From Guillardia theta CCMP2712 (lineage: Eukaryota; Cryptophyceae; Pyrenomonadales; Geminigeraceae): 64,000 bases of DNA. Positions 33,700-46,229 of the stretch are shown one piece after another (the first letter of the stretch is position 1; each line of letters opens with the position of its first letter). Below the pieces are notes generated by a model. It was not told the origin of the DNA, made no database searches, and saw only the letters and a list, made by a program, of their open reading frames with translations. The stretch spans positions 498,004 to 562,003 of the forward strand of contig NW_005434669.1 in the NCBI RefSeq assembly GCF_000315625.1, written 5' to 3'. The translations under genes were made by a program, and so were the position numbers.

Positions 33700-34460
33700 A
33701 TTGAGCCTTGAGCCGGGTCCGGCGGCGGGTGCCGCCGGGGGCCCGGGGCGCCGGATCGGTGACCGTCGGACGGTGGCATGATCACTACAGTACGGTACTG
33801 ACTCAGTCTCGGTCAAGTTCGCGAGCCCCGGTCCGGCCTCGGAGCTGCTCAGTCATGATGCCGGACGGCACTCCGCGACCTGGGGCCGCCGGCATAGCCT
33901 GGCGGCGGAACAGTTCAACGGTTGAGTACTGCAGACATCAAGTCGACGCCTCAGGCTTGCGGCCTAGTTGTAACAAGCGTGACAATTTTTACTCGGTTGA
34001 AGACTGAGTTTAATGCGGCACACAGCATCATGATCCGACCAGACAGTCACGGTGACTGCTGAGAGGACCTTGGCAAGACGGCGCGGCCGCGTACGGTACT
34101 AGGCTACATGGCCGCCTTGAAGCGCGAAAGAGTTGTCTTGGTTTACGGGAGAAGTTTGTTAACTCGGAGGTATCATTGACTGGCCGCACTGCGCAGTGCG
34201 CCACTGCCGCGGCATCATCTGTAGTACGGCGGTAGGCGCGGCCCCCGGGGCCCGGCCCGCGGGCCCGCCCGAACGATCCGACGGATACCGAGTGACTCAC
34301 AGAGTCACCGTACGTTGAGTCGCCAAGTGTGGCCGGCCGCCGGGCCGCGCTCCGAGGCTCTGAGTCTGCCCGGCCCGGGGCCGGGCCCGGGCAGCGGCGG
34401 GCGGCCGGGCGGGCGGCCCTCAGGCCGGAGTCCGACGGTCCAGATTGCCAAGTTGACTCG
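33700..34460. repeat. GC-rich island, long copy
   Basis: Starts GAGCCGGGTCCGGCGGCGGG and ends with GGGCGGGCGGCC and GAGTCCGACGGTCC. Between are AT-richer parts with the same word style (CGGTACTGACTCAG, GACAGTCACGGTGAC, ACTCGGTTGAAGACTGAG, CACAGAGTCACC). The mix of very GC-rich cores and TGAC/GTCA-rich flanks is clearer here than in the shorter copies. Confidence 0.6.
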
Positions 34461-34553
34461 ATCCGCCCAGTCATCTTCCTCAGCCTCCATGAAGCTCCTG
34501 CTACTCTGATACGGAGACTTGCAGCCTGTTGTCTTGTCTTGCTTGTCCCTACT

Positions 34554-34598
34554 TCATCCTCATCCTCATCCTCATCCTCATCCTCATCCTCATCCTCA
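34554..34598. repeat. (TCATCC)n tandem repeat
   Basis: About seven perfect 6-bp units of TCATCC, 110 bp upstream of the kdsB start codon. Confidence 0.95.
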
Positions 34599-34706
34599 GC
34601 ATCCCGTCGCTCTCATTCTGTCCTCCTTCCCATGTGTTCTTCGCTGAATTAGAGCTTGTTCCTGTCTCTATCATCTTCTCATCTTTACTTGGGGACTACG
34701 TATGGA

Positions 34707-36124
34707 ATGCGTCCCATCACTCTCTTGCCAACGAGAGCACTTTCAACCCTCGGAGCACATGCTGCCGTCATTATTCCTGCTAGAATGGCGTCTAAACGGT
34801 ATCATGCTATCAATTTCTTTCATTTTTCGTGGGATTTTGTTCCCATCCATCAATTCGAAATGATGCTACCCTGCTAAGGTTTCCCGGCAAACCGCTTGCG
34901 TTGATAGGAGGGAAACCGCTTGTTCAGAGGACACTGGAGTACAGCAACACCTGTGGGGTTTTGAGCTTGTGATGAACACTGCAGGAGAGTGAAGAGGGCT
35001 AGACATGTTGATGAAGTGTTTGTTGCCACCGACGATCAGCGGATTGCAAATTTGATTGAAGGGATAGGTGCAAAATGTGTAACCAAGTGATGAAGTATGC
35101 AAGTTCACAGGCTGAATGATTCAACGCCAGGTATCATGACAAGCCATGAGTGTGAGTCGGGGACTGAGAGAGTCAGGGAAGCTTCGCAGCAGCTGAGGTA
35201 AGAACCCGATGCTTTCTCGATCTGATTGACAAGGTTTGTTGGAATTCAGCGCGGAGTTTGACATCATCGTGAATGTTCAGGGAGATGAACCTCTGATCGA
35301 CCCCGTTTGAACTTCTTTTCTGCTCGTGTTGCTCCCTCACCGCTTTTTGCAGGCTCATGTAGACAAACTAATCACGCACATGAAGAAAAACCAAGCAGAC
35401 CTAGGTCTTTCTTCCTTCGGTTGAACAGAGATTGATCAACGGCTTCAGTCTCCACGTTGGCTTGTCCCATACGCAGCATGAAAGATTTCAAGAGTCCAAA
35501 TGTTGTAAGTTCTGTGACCGATGACGAAAAGGAGTTGAGTTTGACACACAAGGTGAAAGTGGTGTTCGGGTTGCAAAATCAAGCTCTGTACTTCAGCCGA
35601 TCCCCCATCCCTTACTTGCCTTCAGATTTCAAAGGGCCCGACGAGGAAAAGAGTTGGTGTCGATATTCCCAGTGAAGTCTCGTCATGCTTGATCAGGTCA
35701 AGAAAATGCAAGCGATCAGCATCGCCCGTTCAAGCACCTAGGCATCTATGCATTCAGGTTTGCAAGTGCCACCCGATGGATGCTTCTTAATCCCTTGCTA
35801 GGAGGAACTTTCTCGAGCTTTCCTCGCAACTTTCTCCTTCAACATTGCAGGTCAGAACCGCCTGCCTTGTCTCTTTGATTCAATCCGCAGGCCTTGGAAG
35901 ACCTCGAGCAGCTGAAGGTGAGCTGAAAGACTGGTAGAGGGCAACTGAGCTCGCGGCAGATTCTTGCGAGCGGATACACTATACGGGTTGAGAGGGAGAG
36001 GGGGTGACTCATCTTACACTGACTGCAGGTGCTCACTGTTCCTTCCTCTGCCCCCGACGTGAATGTGCCAGAGGACGTGGAGGTTATAGAGAGCTACCTT
36101 GTCGCAAATAGTGGGGATGTGTGA
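34707..36124 (+). CDS. kdsB: CMP-Kdo synthetase (3-deoxy-manno-octulosonate cytidylyltransferase)
   Basis: Spliced gene; exon 1 is 34707-34798, exon 2 starts at 34879, and about ten small exons follow to the stop at 36122-36124. Joined exons show the KdsB order: [34 protein letters not shown] (nucleotide-binding N-terminus), HVDEVFVATDDQRIA, HECESGTERV, FDIIVNVQGDEPLIDP (the diagnostic NVQGDEP motif), QALYFSRSPIPYLP, KHLGIYAFR, FLELSSQLSPS and ALEDLEQLK, ending with a VPEDVE segment. The enzyme activates Kdo with CTP for transfer to polysaccharides. In plants it serves rhamnogalacturonan II; in algae, walls or scales. A leader of about 20 residues precedes the catalytic domain. Convergent with NSF, 80 bp apart. 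Confidence 0.85.
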
Positions 36125-36204
36125 TATCACATATGATGAGTTTGTGAGTCGTGATATTTCCCGCGTTTCCTCAATCCCCCACAAAAGAAATTCACTGCTA
36201 CCAC

Positions 36205-39138
36205 TCACAAGCCATAGGACCTCAGGCACTGCTTGAACGCTGCTGGCGTGATGTTCCCTTTGCTCACACTCCTCGCCATCTCAGTGACCTGCTCACATGA
36301 AAGTCAGGGAGAAACTTTCAGGTCATCGGGCAAAGTCGACCATGTGCAGAGTCTTGATGCCGATCCCTCCGTCCCCAATCTCAGCCGCGCACTGACTGAT
36401 CCCATCTATCAAGCAATGTTACAAGGCAGCAAGATGACCCAGCGAGAGCGAAAGAGTAAAGGGTGGGAGAGCGAGAGAAAACGGATTGAATCAGCGGCAT
36501 GGAGCGGGAGCATAGCAGCTGGGAAAAGAAGAAAGGAGAGAGATCAACGGCTCACCGGGTTCAAAACATCCCTGCTGAGTCATGACAGTCTCGACCTCAG
36601 GCTGGCTCAGGTAAGGGACGTGCATGCTCGTGGTGAACACGCCACTCTCCCCCGCAAGCTCGAGCTGCTCGAGAACAGCCAAACTCGATGTGGTGCCGAC
36701 AACGAGGAGGCGATGACCCTTGGGGGGCCTCTTGGAGATCAGGACGAGAAGGATTTGGAGAATCTCGTTGGAGAAGCGAGGACCGATCTTAACATAGGAG
36801 ACAAGACGCTCGATGTTGTCCAGCACGATCACCGAGAGAGGCGAACGGTACGCGTCCTCGAATGCTTGCGTGATCTTGTGTGCCCTAGCGACTTCGGTCT
36901 GGTTGACAAGAGACTCGGCGGAGATGAACTTGATGTAAGGATAGTCAGCCTGTGACGCCAGTTTCGCAGCCAATGCAGTCTTGCCAGACCCCGCGTTTCC
37001 TTCAAGAAGGATGGATAGAAGAGGAGTTCGCTCGCTCTCGTGGACCTGTGCAAGGAACTTGAGACCAGTCTCATAGAGGCGGTCGAATCTGGGGCCGAAG
37101 TTGATGATCCCGTTGGGCATGCACATGTCAAGTTGGTCCATGCTCACACCGAAAGCAGGTTTGACTTCATTGATCGCCCGGGTGAAGTCTTCCATCATCA
37201 CTCTGATGTTATCAATGTTGGCGTGCGGATGATCAAGATTCGACTTGTCAATATTCCGCTCAAATGCATAGGAGGCAGCGGCCTTGCAGACACCTTCAAG
37301 CTCTGCTCCGGTGTAGTTCTTGGTCATGGTTGCAAGCTCCTCGACGTTCACTTGAGAGTCTAGGAAGCCGTTTGCCTTCATGCTGTTCGTGTGGATGCTG
37401 ATGATCTGCACGCGACCCCTCTCGTCCGGCAACCCGATCTCGACATGCACTTCAAGACGCCCGGGCCTCAGCAGCGCCTCATCCAACATGTCTTTGCGGT
37501 TCGTCATGCCAATCAAGAGGATGTTGTTAAGTGAGTCTACACCATCGATGTAGGAGAGAAGCTGATTCACCACTGAGTCTCCCACTCCCGTGTCTCCTCT
37601 CGTTGTCCCACGCTGACGACAGATCGCGTCCAACTCATCGAGGATGATGACGTGAAGTTCACTTTCATCGCCTTTCTCCGCCTGCTCTGCCTTCGCCTCC
37701 GCAAACAGATTTCTGATGTTTTCTTCACTCCCACCGACATATTTGCTGAAGATCTCAGGACCGTTCACAACCTTAGGCTCTCTGTCCACAAGCATCTTTC
37801 CGATCTTCCTCGCGATCAAAGTCTTTCCGCAGCCTGGAGCACCATACAACAACACTCCTCGCACATGCATCAGCCCCATCTTAGCAAGAACCGACGCCGG
37901 ATATACACGAGATGCGAACGCACGTCTGAGTTATCGATCAGCAATCAAATGCAATCGACGGTGCAGCTACCGGAAGATGTCTCCGAGCTCTGAGTCCAAA
38001 CCACCGATACCCATCTTGGAGAAGGAGAAATCCGGCCTGCGGGGACATTCATTGTTGAGGAGAACAAGCGGCGGTCGTTCACCTGAAAATCTTTGACGAA
38101 GTGGTGGCTTTCTGCACGTTCACGAGGTTGATGGTAGACCCCTAGATCCACGTCAACCCAACTCCGTTGCGTCATTGCAGCTCGCTACACAACAGGACAG
38201 AACAAGTGTACCTGGAACTTCCCGACTGTAACTCGCGACAACTTGTTGAGAATTCCCATCGGAGAAGGGACGATGTCATCCTCCTTGATCTGCTGCATCT
38301 TCTCCTCTGTCGGCTGGGCATCGCCTTTCAAGATCTTCCAACCTCAAAGTCAAGATCACGCGCCCCCCTGTATCTCTATCTACGACCTCCAGCTCAGTCA
38401 CACGCAGCGTCAGACTGTTCCCTTGAAAATCTATCAAAAAATCCTGCACAGCGAATGTTATCTGAAACGCAAAACTTTCTTTGCAGACCTGTCCAACGGA
38501 AAAGCACTGGCCAGAGAACGATGACGCTATGAACCGACCCAACATTTCCGCATCAATGGGATCATTCGTGGCTCGACCTCTGAGAATAAGTTTCAGCAAG
38601 CTTTTGCACGATAATCACCAAACTTACTTGTTGGGAAAATCTGCTTCTACCGAGATTCTAAACATGTGAATGTTTTCCTTGGGAGCAAACCTGAATCAAA
38701 CTCAACAACACCGAAAACTACAACAATCTCCACCAGGCCTGGACGGCAAGAGGCTCGTTCAAGGATATCTGAAGGGTCTTTCTTTGAACAAGATTAAAAG
38801 CAATGTTTCCCGCTCCCACAGCTGCCACGACACTGCTTTCAGTTCCCCTGCGGTTGGGCACAACAGCCCATCCCCTTACCTTCATCTGCACGAGCCACGA
38901 AGATCATCGACTTAACCGAGACAAAGTCGCCATCTTTGATGCCCAGCTGCCTCAGGTCTAAAACCCCAATGAGTTAACTCAAGTGCCATGGCCTCAAAAC
39001 TCTCATACCATCTGCGCTCGTGTAGACGCAATTCGACCCAATGAACGACTGATAGTTTCTTAGACACGATCAGCTGAAAGTTGACCTCACCTTGTTTGGT
39101 GTCGCTACCGCCGCCAGCTGAACGGATCGCCTGTCCAT
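36205..39138 (-). CDS. NSF: N-ethylmaleimide-sensitive factor (NSF), AAA ATPase
   Basis: Spliced gene from ATG 39138 to stop 36205. First exons: 39138-39091, 39047-39008 and 38957-38880. The N domain is spread over small exons (VATPNK, SNCVYTSADDLRQLGIKDGDF, NIAFNLVQRKTLQISLNEPL, PKENIHMFRISVEADF, FSVGQ, VTELE-ILKGDAQPTEEK). It is followed by [26 protein letters not shown] and a large exon with D1 (Walker A GAPGCGKT, Walker B VIILDELDAI, SRH region MTNRKDMLDEALLRPGR) and D2 (GNAGSGKTALAAK, VIVLDNIERL, GTTSSLAVLEQLE). NSF disassembles SNARE complexes with alpha-SNAP after membrane fusion. Walker A is GAPGCGKT, with Ala where most family members have Pro. The final exons (ending VTEMARSVSKGNITPAAF) are short and less certain. 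Confidence 0.88.
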
Positions 39139-39994
39139 CTTCGAGCACCTGGGGCACAAGTCAGTTTTAGACTGCCCTTGTTTTTCCACTGAATTCCCCT
39201 GATGTAACTGAAATCTGCATTCTGCTAGTGTCCTTCGAAACCATGCCCCTCCCTCACGGCATGATTCTCTTCTCCTCGTACTCTTGTCATTCATCAGGAC
39301 TCCTCGCTCGAACCCGGATACTGTCGCTTCCATCCGGTGCTCTCTTTCCTCAACCTCGCTGCCTTCGCATCCCATTTGCCCAGCACATCTCATGTATCTT
39401 TCTCTTGGCGTTTCATGTCTTTGCTGAATTCATTGATGTATCCCTCCCGCTCACTCCATGAAAAGTAATGCTTCCCAGCTTACCCGTACCAAGACCCATT
39501 CTTGTCATGACTGACTACATGTCTTATCCCTACATCCCTCGAGCGGACCTTCTCGTCTACAAGTAAGATGTGCTTTCTCTTTCGTCGTCTATTCCATTCT
39601 CTTGACGTCTCTTGACTCCGCGTCTCTCCTCTTGTCCTCTCTTCACTTCGGGCATGCGAGTGTCATTTGCATGGCCTGTGAACGGGGGAAAAATCTCTAG
39701 TGTCATCCGTCCACAAGGGTGGGGGTAGTTTATTCAATTGGGGTACCCGTTTCACACCGGTGTAATTTACCAGACAAAGATGGAACAAAGTGGGTACGAA
39801 ATTACTTCATGTTCAAACTTTTAGGGTAGGGGTACTCCAAAATTTTCCTGGGTGGGTGGTAGGAGGTGTAGTCTACATACTACCGGTTCTTTTCTACTAT
39901 CAAAGGGGGGTTTAAAAAGTTACAAAACGTTACAATTTGCTCGAACCGTTATCAAATCGTTACTGGTGAGGTGGTGGAGCAGCTGGCGCAAGAC
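39139..39994. other. Intergenic with a G-run island
   Basis: Lies between the head-to-head NSF and TM9SF genes. 39240-39660 is pyrimidine-rich. 39710-39910 has GGGTGGGGGTAG, GGGGTACCCG, GGGTAGGGGTAC and GGGTGGGTGG runs, the reverse orientation of the CCCTACCCC islands elsewhere. No gene seen. Confidence 0.45.
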
Positions 39995-42900
39995 ATGCGT
40001 GGCACGCGGATGGCGGAACCGGCGAGGGATGGCGGGGAGAGGAGAAAGAGGGAGAGGACGAGCACGAGGATCTTGTCTCAGACTGCCAGCTTCTCCTTCC
40101 TCCTCGTCGCAAGCTTGCTTGTGGTGGGTTGTGATGGTTTCTACCTGCCCGGAGTGGCTCCCACAGACTATATGCCAGGGGAGAAGCTGAATGCTAAGGT
40201 AAAGAGATGTCCGGGCATGGGCAACGCAGAAGAACCTCGGAGATTGCGAACTCTGTTTGCTTGCATCGAGTTGACGTGGCTCTTTGTGATTGTTTGCTTC
40301 CTGGCTCATCATCCTCTGCCTGCCTCGTATGAACGGATATACTCATCATGACGTTCCTGAAGATCGTGTACGTGATGATGAGACTTGATAGACCGTCAGA
40401 ATCTGATCGGGTTGACTGTAAAATCCGTTCAATCGTTTCCTTGGTCAAAATCGCTTCCCTCTTCTGATATGAGGGTCGTTCAGGTGGAGGCCCTCACGTC
40501 AACGAGGACTCAGCTCCCGTATGAGTATTACGTTCTGCCGTTCTGCCGTAATGGTGTCAACATGGATCAGCAGGAAGGTTGTCTTGTTTATGCGATGATT
40601 GTGATAGTGTGCCTGAAATGTTGGGTTTCAAGCTCTCAATCTTGGAGAAGTTCTCAGAGGATCCAGAATCTACAACACACCATATTCCTTCAACATGGGT
40701 GTGAACCAGGTATAGCTCCACGAACAGCTGCGATGTGGTTGACAGGCTGCTGCAGAACTGCAAGATTCTTTGCCATAAGGAATACACCCAAGAGGAAGTG
40801 CAGGTATTGTTGAACGGAGAGGGGTGGAAGCAGTGAACAAGAATGCCCTACAGGAATTTGCTCTCATGATTGAAGAGGAGTATCGTGCACACTTCTTGTT
40901 GGATAACCTCCCAGTTGCAATGACTGTCTTTCATGAAAACGGTCCAGAACTTGTCCTTTATTCCGAGGGCCAGCAATAACACCCATGTTGCAAAACAGAT
41001 ACTGGAGAAACTACCAAGACATATGAGACTGGGTATCCCATCGGTAGCGAAATTGATTCTTCACCTTTGTACACGATCCAACTATGTAATCAGGTCATGT
41101 CATCACTGAGAATTCTTCAGAAGGAGAGGAAGGAGAAGAGTGTAAGTGAATGACTTTCTTCGGAGGGTGTCCTTTCCCTGCTGTAACCAATTGTTTCAGC
41201 CACCAAGCATTCGTCGGAAAGCCGCAAGAACTCCAAGCCGCAGATTGCTCTCTTCAATCATTTGCGTTTCACAATCTTGTATCACGAGGACCCAAAGAAG
41301 CATGCACAGCGAATCGTTGGATTTGAAGTTGAACCGCTTAGCGTGAAACATACGTACCTCAACAAAGTTGACTTTGAGGAATGCCTCGGGCGACAGTCTG
41401 GGGAGAATGGCCTCTGCAACCTGAACACATGCTCTGCCAAGAAACAAGTCAGCCTCAATGAACAACCGTTGATTCTGGATCCTACTCGCAAGAGGAGGAC
41501 AGAAGTACTTTGGACCTATGACGTCATTTTTCAGCCATCCAAGATCAAATGGTCTACTCGGTGGGACACCTATCTCCAGTCAGCAGATGATGCTCAAGTA
41601 CACTGGTTCTCCATTTTGAACTCATTCATGATTGTTCTTTTCCTTTCTGGTCTGATTGCTATGATTATGATCCGGACACTGCGCAAGGATTTTGATCGTT
41701 ACCAGAGGAAGGATGTGATTGAGGAAGGTCAGGAGGAGACAGGTTGGAAGCTTGTGCATGGTGATGTGTTCAGACCCCCAATCATGAGTGGCTGGCTTTC
41801 TGTCATGATTGGAACGGGAGTGCAGTTATCGGTTTCCGCCTGTTTCCTGATGATTTTTGCATGCTTTGGGTTTCTTTCCCCAGCAAACCGAGGAGCTCTT
41901 ATGCAAGCCATGCTGTTTCTTTTCGTTTTTATGGGAATGGTTGGCGGCTACACTTCTGCTAGATTCTTCAGGATGTTCAAAGGAAACAGGTGGAAGAGCA
42001 ACAGTTTGTGGACGGCAATGCTATTCCCTGGCTTCGTCTTCGCCCTGTTCTTTGTTTTGAATCTCATGATCTGGGGTCAGAAATCATCTGGGGCAGTTCC
42101 TTTTGGTACCTTGTTTGCTCTTCTATCCATGTGGCTGTTTATCTCCACACCCTTGGTTATCGGTGATCTATTTTTTTTGTGCCTTCTTGCTCTAATTCTT
42201 GTTTTTCAGTTGGATCGTACTTTGGCTTCCGCAAACAGCCCATCGAATTTCCAGTGAGGACGAATCAGATTCCTCGACAGGTAAATTCTTAGATGTCTTG
42301 GCGATGGCCCTCACCTGTCTCCCAGGTGCCCATCCAGCCATGGTTTGTGAATGGGCCATTAAACATCCTCGTGGGTGGAGTCCTACCCTTTGGAGCTGTC
42401 TTTGTCGAAGTGTTCTACGTGCTTTCCTCGATCTGGCTTCATCAGTTCTATTACTTGTTCGGCTTCTTGTTTCTCGTCCTCCTCATCCTCCTGATGACGT
42501 AAGAATTGACATCTGTGCTTGCCAATTTGTGATCACGATTTCGCATTGCAGTTGTGCTGAGGTGACGATAGTATTGTGCTACTTTCAGTTGTGCAGTGAA
42601 AATTATCACTGGTTATTGCTGTTCTCGATGATCTGGTTTGTAAGCTTAGCATCAGGTGGTGGAGAGCATATTTCACAGCTGGGTGTTCCTCTCTCTATCT
42701 TTTTCTGTACTCAATGTATTACGCCTACACCAAACTTCAGGTCCTGTTTGCCTATGACAATGATTTCACATGACGTTCTTGAAGATGGCAAGAGCAGTCG
42801 CAGGCCTTCTGTATGTGGGCTACATGCTGGTGATTTCTTGCTGCAACTTCATTCCACGTCAAGAGGCTAACTTTGATTCAGATCGTGTCGGTCTCGTTCT

Positions 42901-43032
42901 TTCTTATCACTGGTTCTTTTGGCTTCATTGCTTGGTACATTACTTGCTATCTTGTCAAATTTCTCAAATTTCTGAGTCGTGAACAGCTTCATCTTTGTGA
43001 GACACATCTACTCGTCAATCAAGATCGATTAG
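39995..43032 (+). CDS. TM9SF (nonaspanin/EMP70) membrane protein
   Basis: First exon 39995-40198, then several short exons and the stop TAG at 43030-43032. A signal peptide ([16 protein letters not shown]) is followed by the mature start [15 protein letters not shown]. The lumenal part has [38 protein letters not shown] and [10 protein letters not shown]. The nine-helix region has [109 protein letters not shown] and [12 protein letters not shown]. The end reads [12 protein letters not shown], giving the family's KxD-type COPI-binding signal. These proteins sit in Golgi and endosomes and influence sorting of membrane proteins. An ATG at 40010 is an alternative start. Internal exon limits are approximate. 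Confidence 0.88.
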
Positions 43033-44689
43033 GCAGTAGACAAGAAAGGGCAGGCAATAGTCCTCGGCTATCAAAAGCAGTTCTTTGCTCTTATAAGAAA
43101 TTACTCGTTATAAACAATAATTATATCGAATTTCGCTATTCACAATTGTTTCTGATCTTGGTGTTCCAAAGTTGTAGGTAGAAATACACATCGACGAGAG
43201 TAACGAAGTCGCACGAAGTCGCGAATGCCTAAAATACATATCAACCATAACAAAATGACGTCAAAACCACATACATCGCTCTCGGTTATCGACGAACTGA
43301 AACTCTGTCGAACAGAAGATTACATTTCGCTTATTTCGCACAATGTTGGGCCATGTGTTTCTTGTCGCGCCCATTGGAAGTTGATCGAGCTCAGGGGAAG
43401 GAGAGTCCAAACTGTCCACATCCCCTGTCCCCAGACACTTAAAACATTCACAAGGCAAGAAATTCAATCGAACCTCCAGAGCTCGCCATCATGGTTTGAA
43501 TTCTGCAGAAACATCAGTTCATGTTTAGAATGTAATCCTCCACATGCTATGCTATGCTGGCAACGTGAAAAAAAGATTTGCTTGTTTGACTAATAGCTAT
43601 CTCGGGCACGCGAAGAAACCAAGTATTTTCTAGTTACTTTCACGATAAGAGCATACAGCTCCGCATTTTCCTCTCATCTCCGCCTCTTCGAGTGATCGCT
43701 ACTACTACTTCAATCTCATTTCTTCACTCTAGAATCATCCTCAAACTTGATTCTCCTTCATGATCTTTCAACGATATGATTTCTCAGCCCGCACAACCCA
43801 TCCCCTCCGTCATCGCGGCATCCGTCCTCCCGACTCTTCAACAAGAAATGTCATTTTACTCACGCCATGGCGAACATCGCTGCTGGTTCTATTTCCGTCC
43901 CACAAGTCCTTCAAAACTCTTGCCAGCCGAAAGTTTCAAACTTTCAAAACCTGTTTAACTACAGGCCCGCCTCGTCAATATTCACCTCTGCCTGTGACCG
44001 TGTACTAAAAAATATTTTAAAATAATAATAGCCATGACCAGTGGTAAACTGTCACACCTATGCCGGAGCTCCGTCGACGTGAGGGGAAAAGGAAAAACCG
44101 CAACACAAACAGTCTTAGCAGTAAAGTGGTGTAAACATTCCCACAAACCAGGTAGTAATGTGGGTATGGTTTGCATGCATGGCTCACAGATGGAAGATCC
44201 TTTGTTGTATGACAAGACGGTGGCAAAAGGTTCTCAGAGGTGATACTTTCTGCGGAATTTCAGAGAGAATGGATTGAACCTGATTGGATAACTTAAACCC
44301 ATAGTTTTTGAACAGGAAGAGGAAAAAAATATTCCACGCCTATCTTAATCGTTCGACAACAACATCACAACAGCCCAACAAAGCAACAAACAGAAACATT
44401 TTTGATTTGCTTTTACTTTATTTATCTCCTCTAATAAAATCAGGAGGGTTATACAATCGGTTTCGCTTTGATTAGGCATTCATTTGAATAAATATGACCG
44501 TTCATTGAGTACTCAAGCACCGGATTCCCAAAGTGACTGGAGATGAATCAGCCTAGACTATTTGTTGCCGTATTTGTATAAAAGGATCTTTGTGCTTGTG
44601 TTGAACTCTTGCCACTGATGTGGTTTTTCCTTGCCTTGTTGTGTCACGGTTCCATGAAACTATTTTGTGTCACAGTGTTTGTGTTCAGT

Positions 44690-44900
44690 ATTCCAACTGA
44701 GTTCGCTGTCAGTCTGAGTCAGACGGCGTCAGCAACTCGTGAGGCGGTGCTACTTGGCCTGTAGGCTGTACGGTTACTGCGGCGTAGACAGCCTGCCAGG
44801 CTCAGTCGGCGTCAGAGTCGGAGCAGGAGCAGAGCAGGAGTCGGAGTGCAGTCCGTTGGTCACGGCGGGACTGAGGGGCAAAACCTCAGTCAAGTCACGG
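44690..44900. repeat. GC/GAGTC-word island, weaker copy
   Basis: AACTGAGTTCGCTGTCAGTCTGAGTCAGACGG, GGCTCAGTCGGCGTCAGAGTCGGAGCAGG and TCAGTCAAGTCACGG share the TGAC/GTCA/GAGTC words of the other islands, but long CCGG blocks are missing. Confidence 0.5.
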
Positions 44901-45029
44901 AGGCGCCTGGACAATCAGCTGATAAGCGAATAATTAATATATATCCTCCGTTGCCGTGACGTGTGGTAATGCATGAACAAAAAAACAAGGGGTCAGCCTG
45001 AGCAAGATCATCAGTCAATAGAGAGGCTT

Positions 45030-46010
45030 CGTTCGAGTCTCGGAGGTGGTTCAGGGGGTGGTCGAAGGTTGATAGGGTCATTGTCAGCCATGTTCACGGG
45101 CACGAACATGGGGGTGGACGTCACACTGGGTTTGGGGGGGCTAGTTAAGGGGGTGGGGGCCCCCTGTAGGACGGTACGGCAATTGACTTTGAGAACCATG
45201 GCAACTCATGCCACAGCACAAACAGAGAGGGGGGTGGGTAAGCGGGGGAGTCAAGGGGTACTTGCGGGAGATCTCGAGGTTTCGTTCGACGCTGTTCCAC
45301 CCCCCACCCCCCGGGCGATGTTCCTCAACAGATCACGGCTCTTGCAGCCACTGCTCATCACTTCGTGGGTAGAGATGAGGTTTAGCTAAGGTGGGGGTAG
45401 TCGAGCTTGTTTTATCACCCCTCCTTGCCCCAAGGCCAGGGGGTCTCATCCCCCTAAGATGTCCATGTCAAGAACATTTTTCAGGATATTTTACCACAGA
45501 CCAAATGCCCTCTTCACCCCATATGATCCCATAAAATGAAGGGGTGCTGCTCAACAAAAAATAAAGTCTTTACAACATGCAGAGGTATTTTAAAATTATG
45601 CCTACCCCACAAGCTTCCTGACACCCAACACCAGTCGACTTGTACCCCAGTTCTGAACAACAACTACCCTACCCTAGGTAAAACTCTGATATAAAAGTAA
45701 AGAAATAAAAACGCAGTTTTCTACCCACCCGTGACTGATTATGATACCCCTACCCACCTTTTTAAAACGAGATGCACATTACCCACCCTTTCGCTCCATC
45801 GCCCTTAAATTAACCCTACCCCATGAACTCTTGCCACCATTTTTCACCCCTAGGCACGAGGTCAATGTCACCACCACTCTGGAACCCTGGAGCACTCCAC
45901 CAACCACCCTGACCACCCCCAAGGACCCCTGCCTCCATCTGCTGGGTGTTCACAGGAAACCCCGAGGAATCCTCAAACTCACCACCCCCTACACAACGTG
46001 ACCCTGCTGT
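45030..46010. repeat. C/G-run island with CCCTACCCC motifs
   Basis: The left part on the plus strand has G-runs (GGGGGGGCTAG, GGGGGTGGGGGCCCCC, GAGGGGGGTGGG). From about 45400 the polarity switches to C-runs (CTACCCCACAAG, CTACCCTACCCTAGG, ACCCCTACCCACC, CACCCCCAAGG). A polarity switch inside one block suggests two inverted copies or a hairpin-forming repeat. Confidence 0.5.
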
Positions 46011-46229
46011 TCGCCGTTTTGATTACCTCCACCCCCTCTGACCGTGGGTTCATCGAGATCCTCGCTCGGCATAATTTTATTATTTTTGTCCTCCCTCTTG
46101 GTGTGCCCCCGATCGTCTCCTCCCCCCGTTGTTCGTGCCTTGAGGGTTCAGGAGGACCTCGCCGCAACCATCCTCCATTGTCTACCCCAGTCCTCCCATC
46201 TCTTGTAGCCTGCATCCTCTCTCAATCAC

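Larger units (their letters stand above)
33257..34706. other. Gene-poor stretch with island and simple repeats
   Basis: No gene seen between the kinesin start and the kdsB start. It holds a (CCCT)n tract, the long GC island 33700-34460 and a (TCATCC)n tract. From 33330 to 33440 the sequence is CTCTGTCT-rich. Promoters for both flanking genes must lie at its two ends. Confidence 0.5.
43033..46229. other. 3.2 kb gene-poor region
   Basis: No gene supported. An open frame at 43225-43593 (about 120 codons) has several Cys and His but no domain I recognise. 43960-44480 is AT-rich. A GC/GAGTC island lies at 44690-44900 and a long C/G-run island at 45030-46010. The promoter of the gene at 46230 should lie at the right end. 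Confidence 0.45.

Noticed and set aside
36233-36955. 240-codon plus-strand frame
   Set aside because: It overlaps the last exons of NSF in antisense and has no domain of its own; most of it mirrors the AAA D2 exon.
43225-43593. 122-codon frame with several Cys and His
   Set aside because: No domain, no signal and no clear gene context; Cys spacing does not form a known zinc motif.
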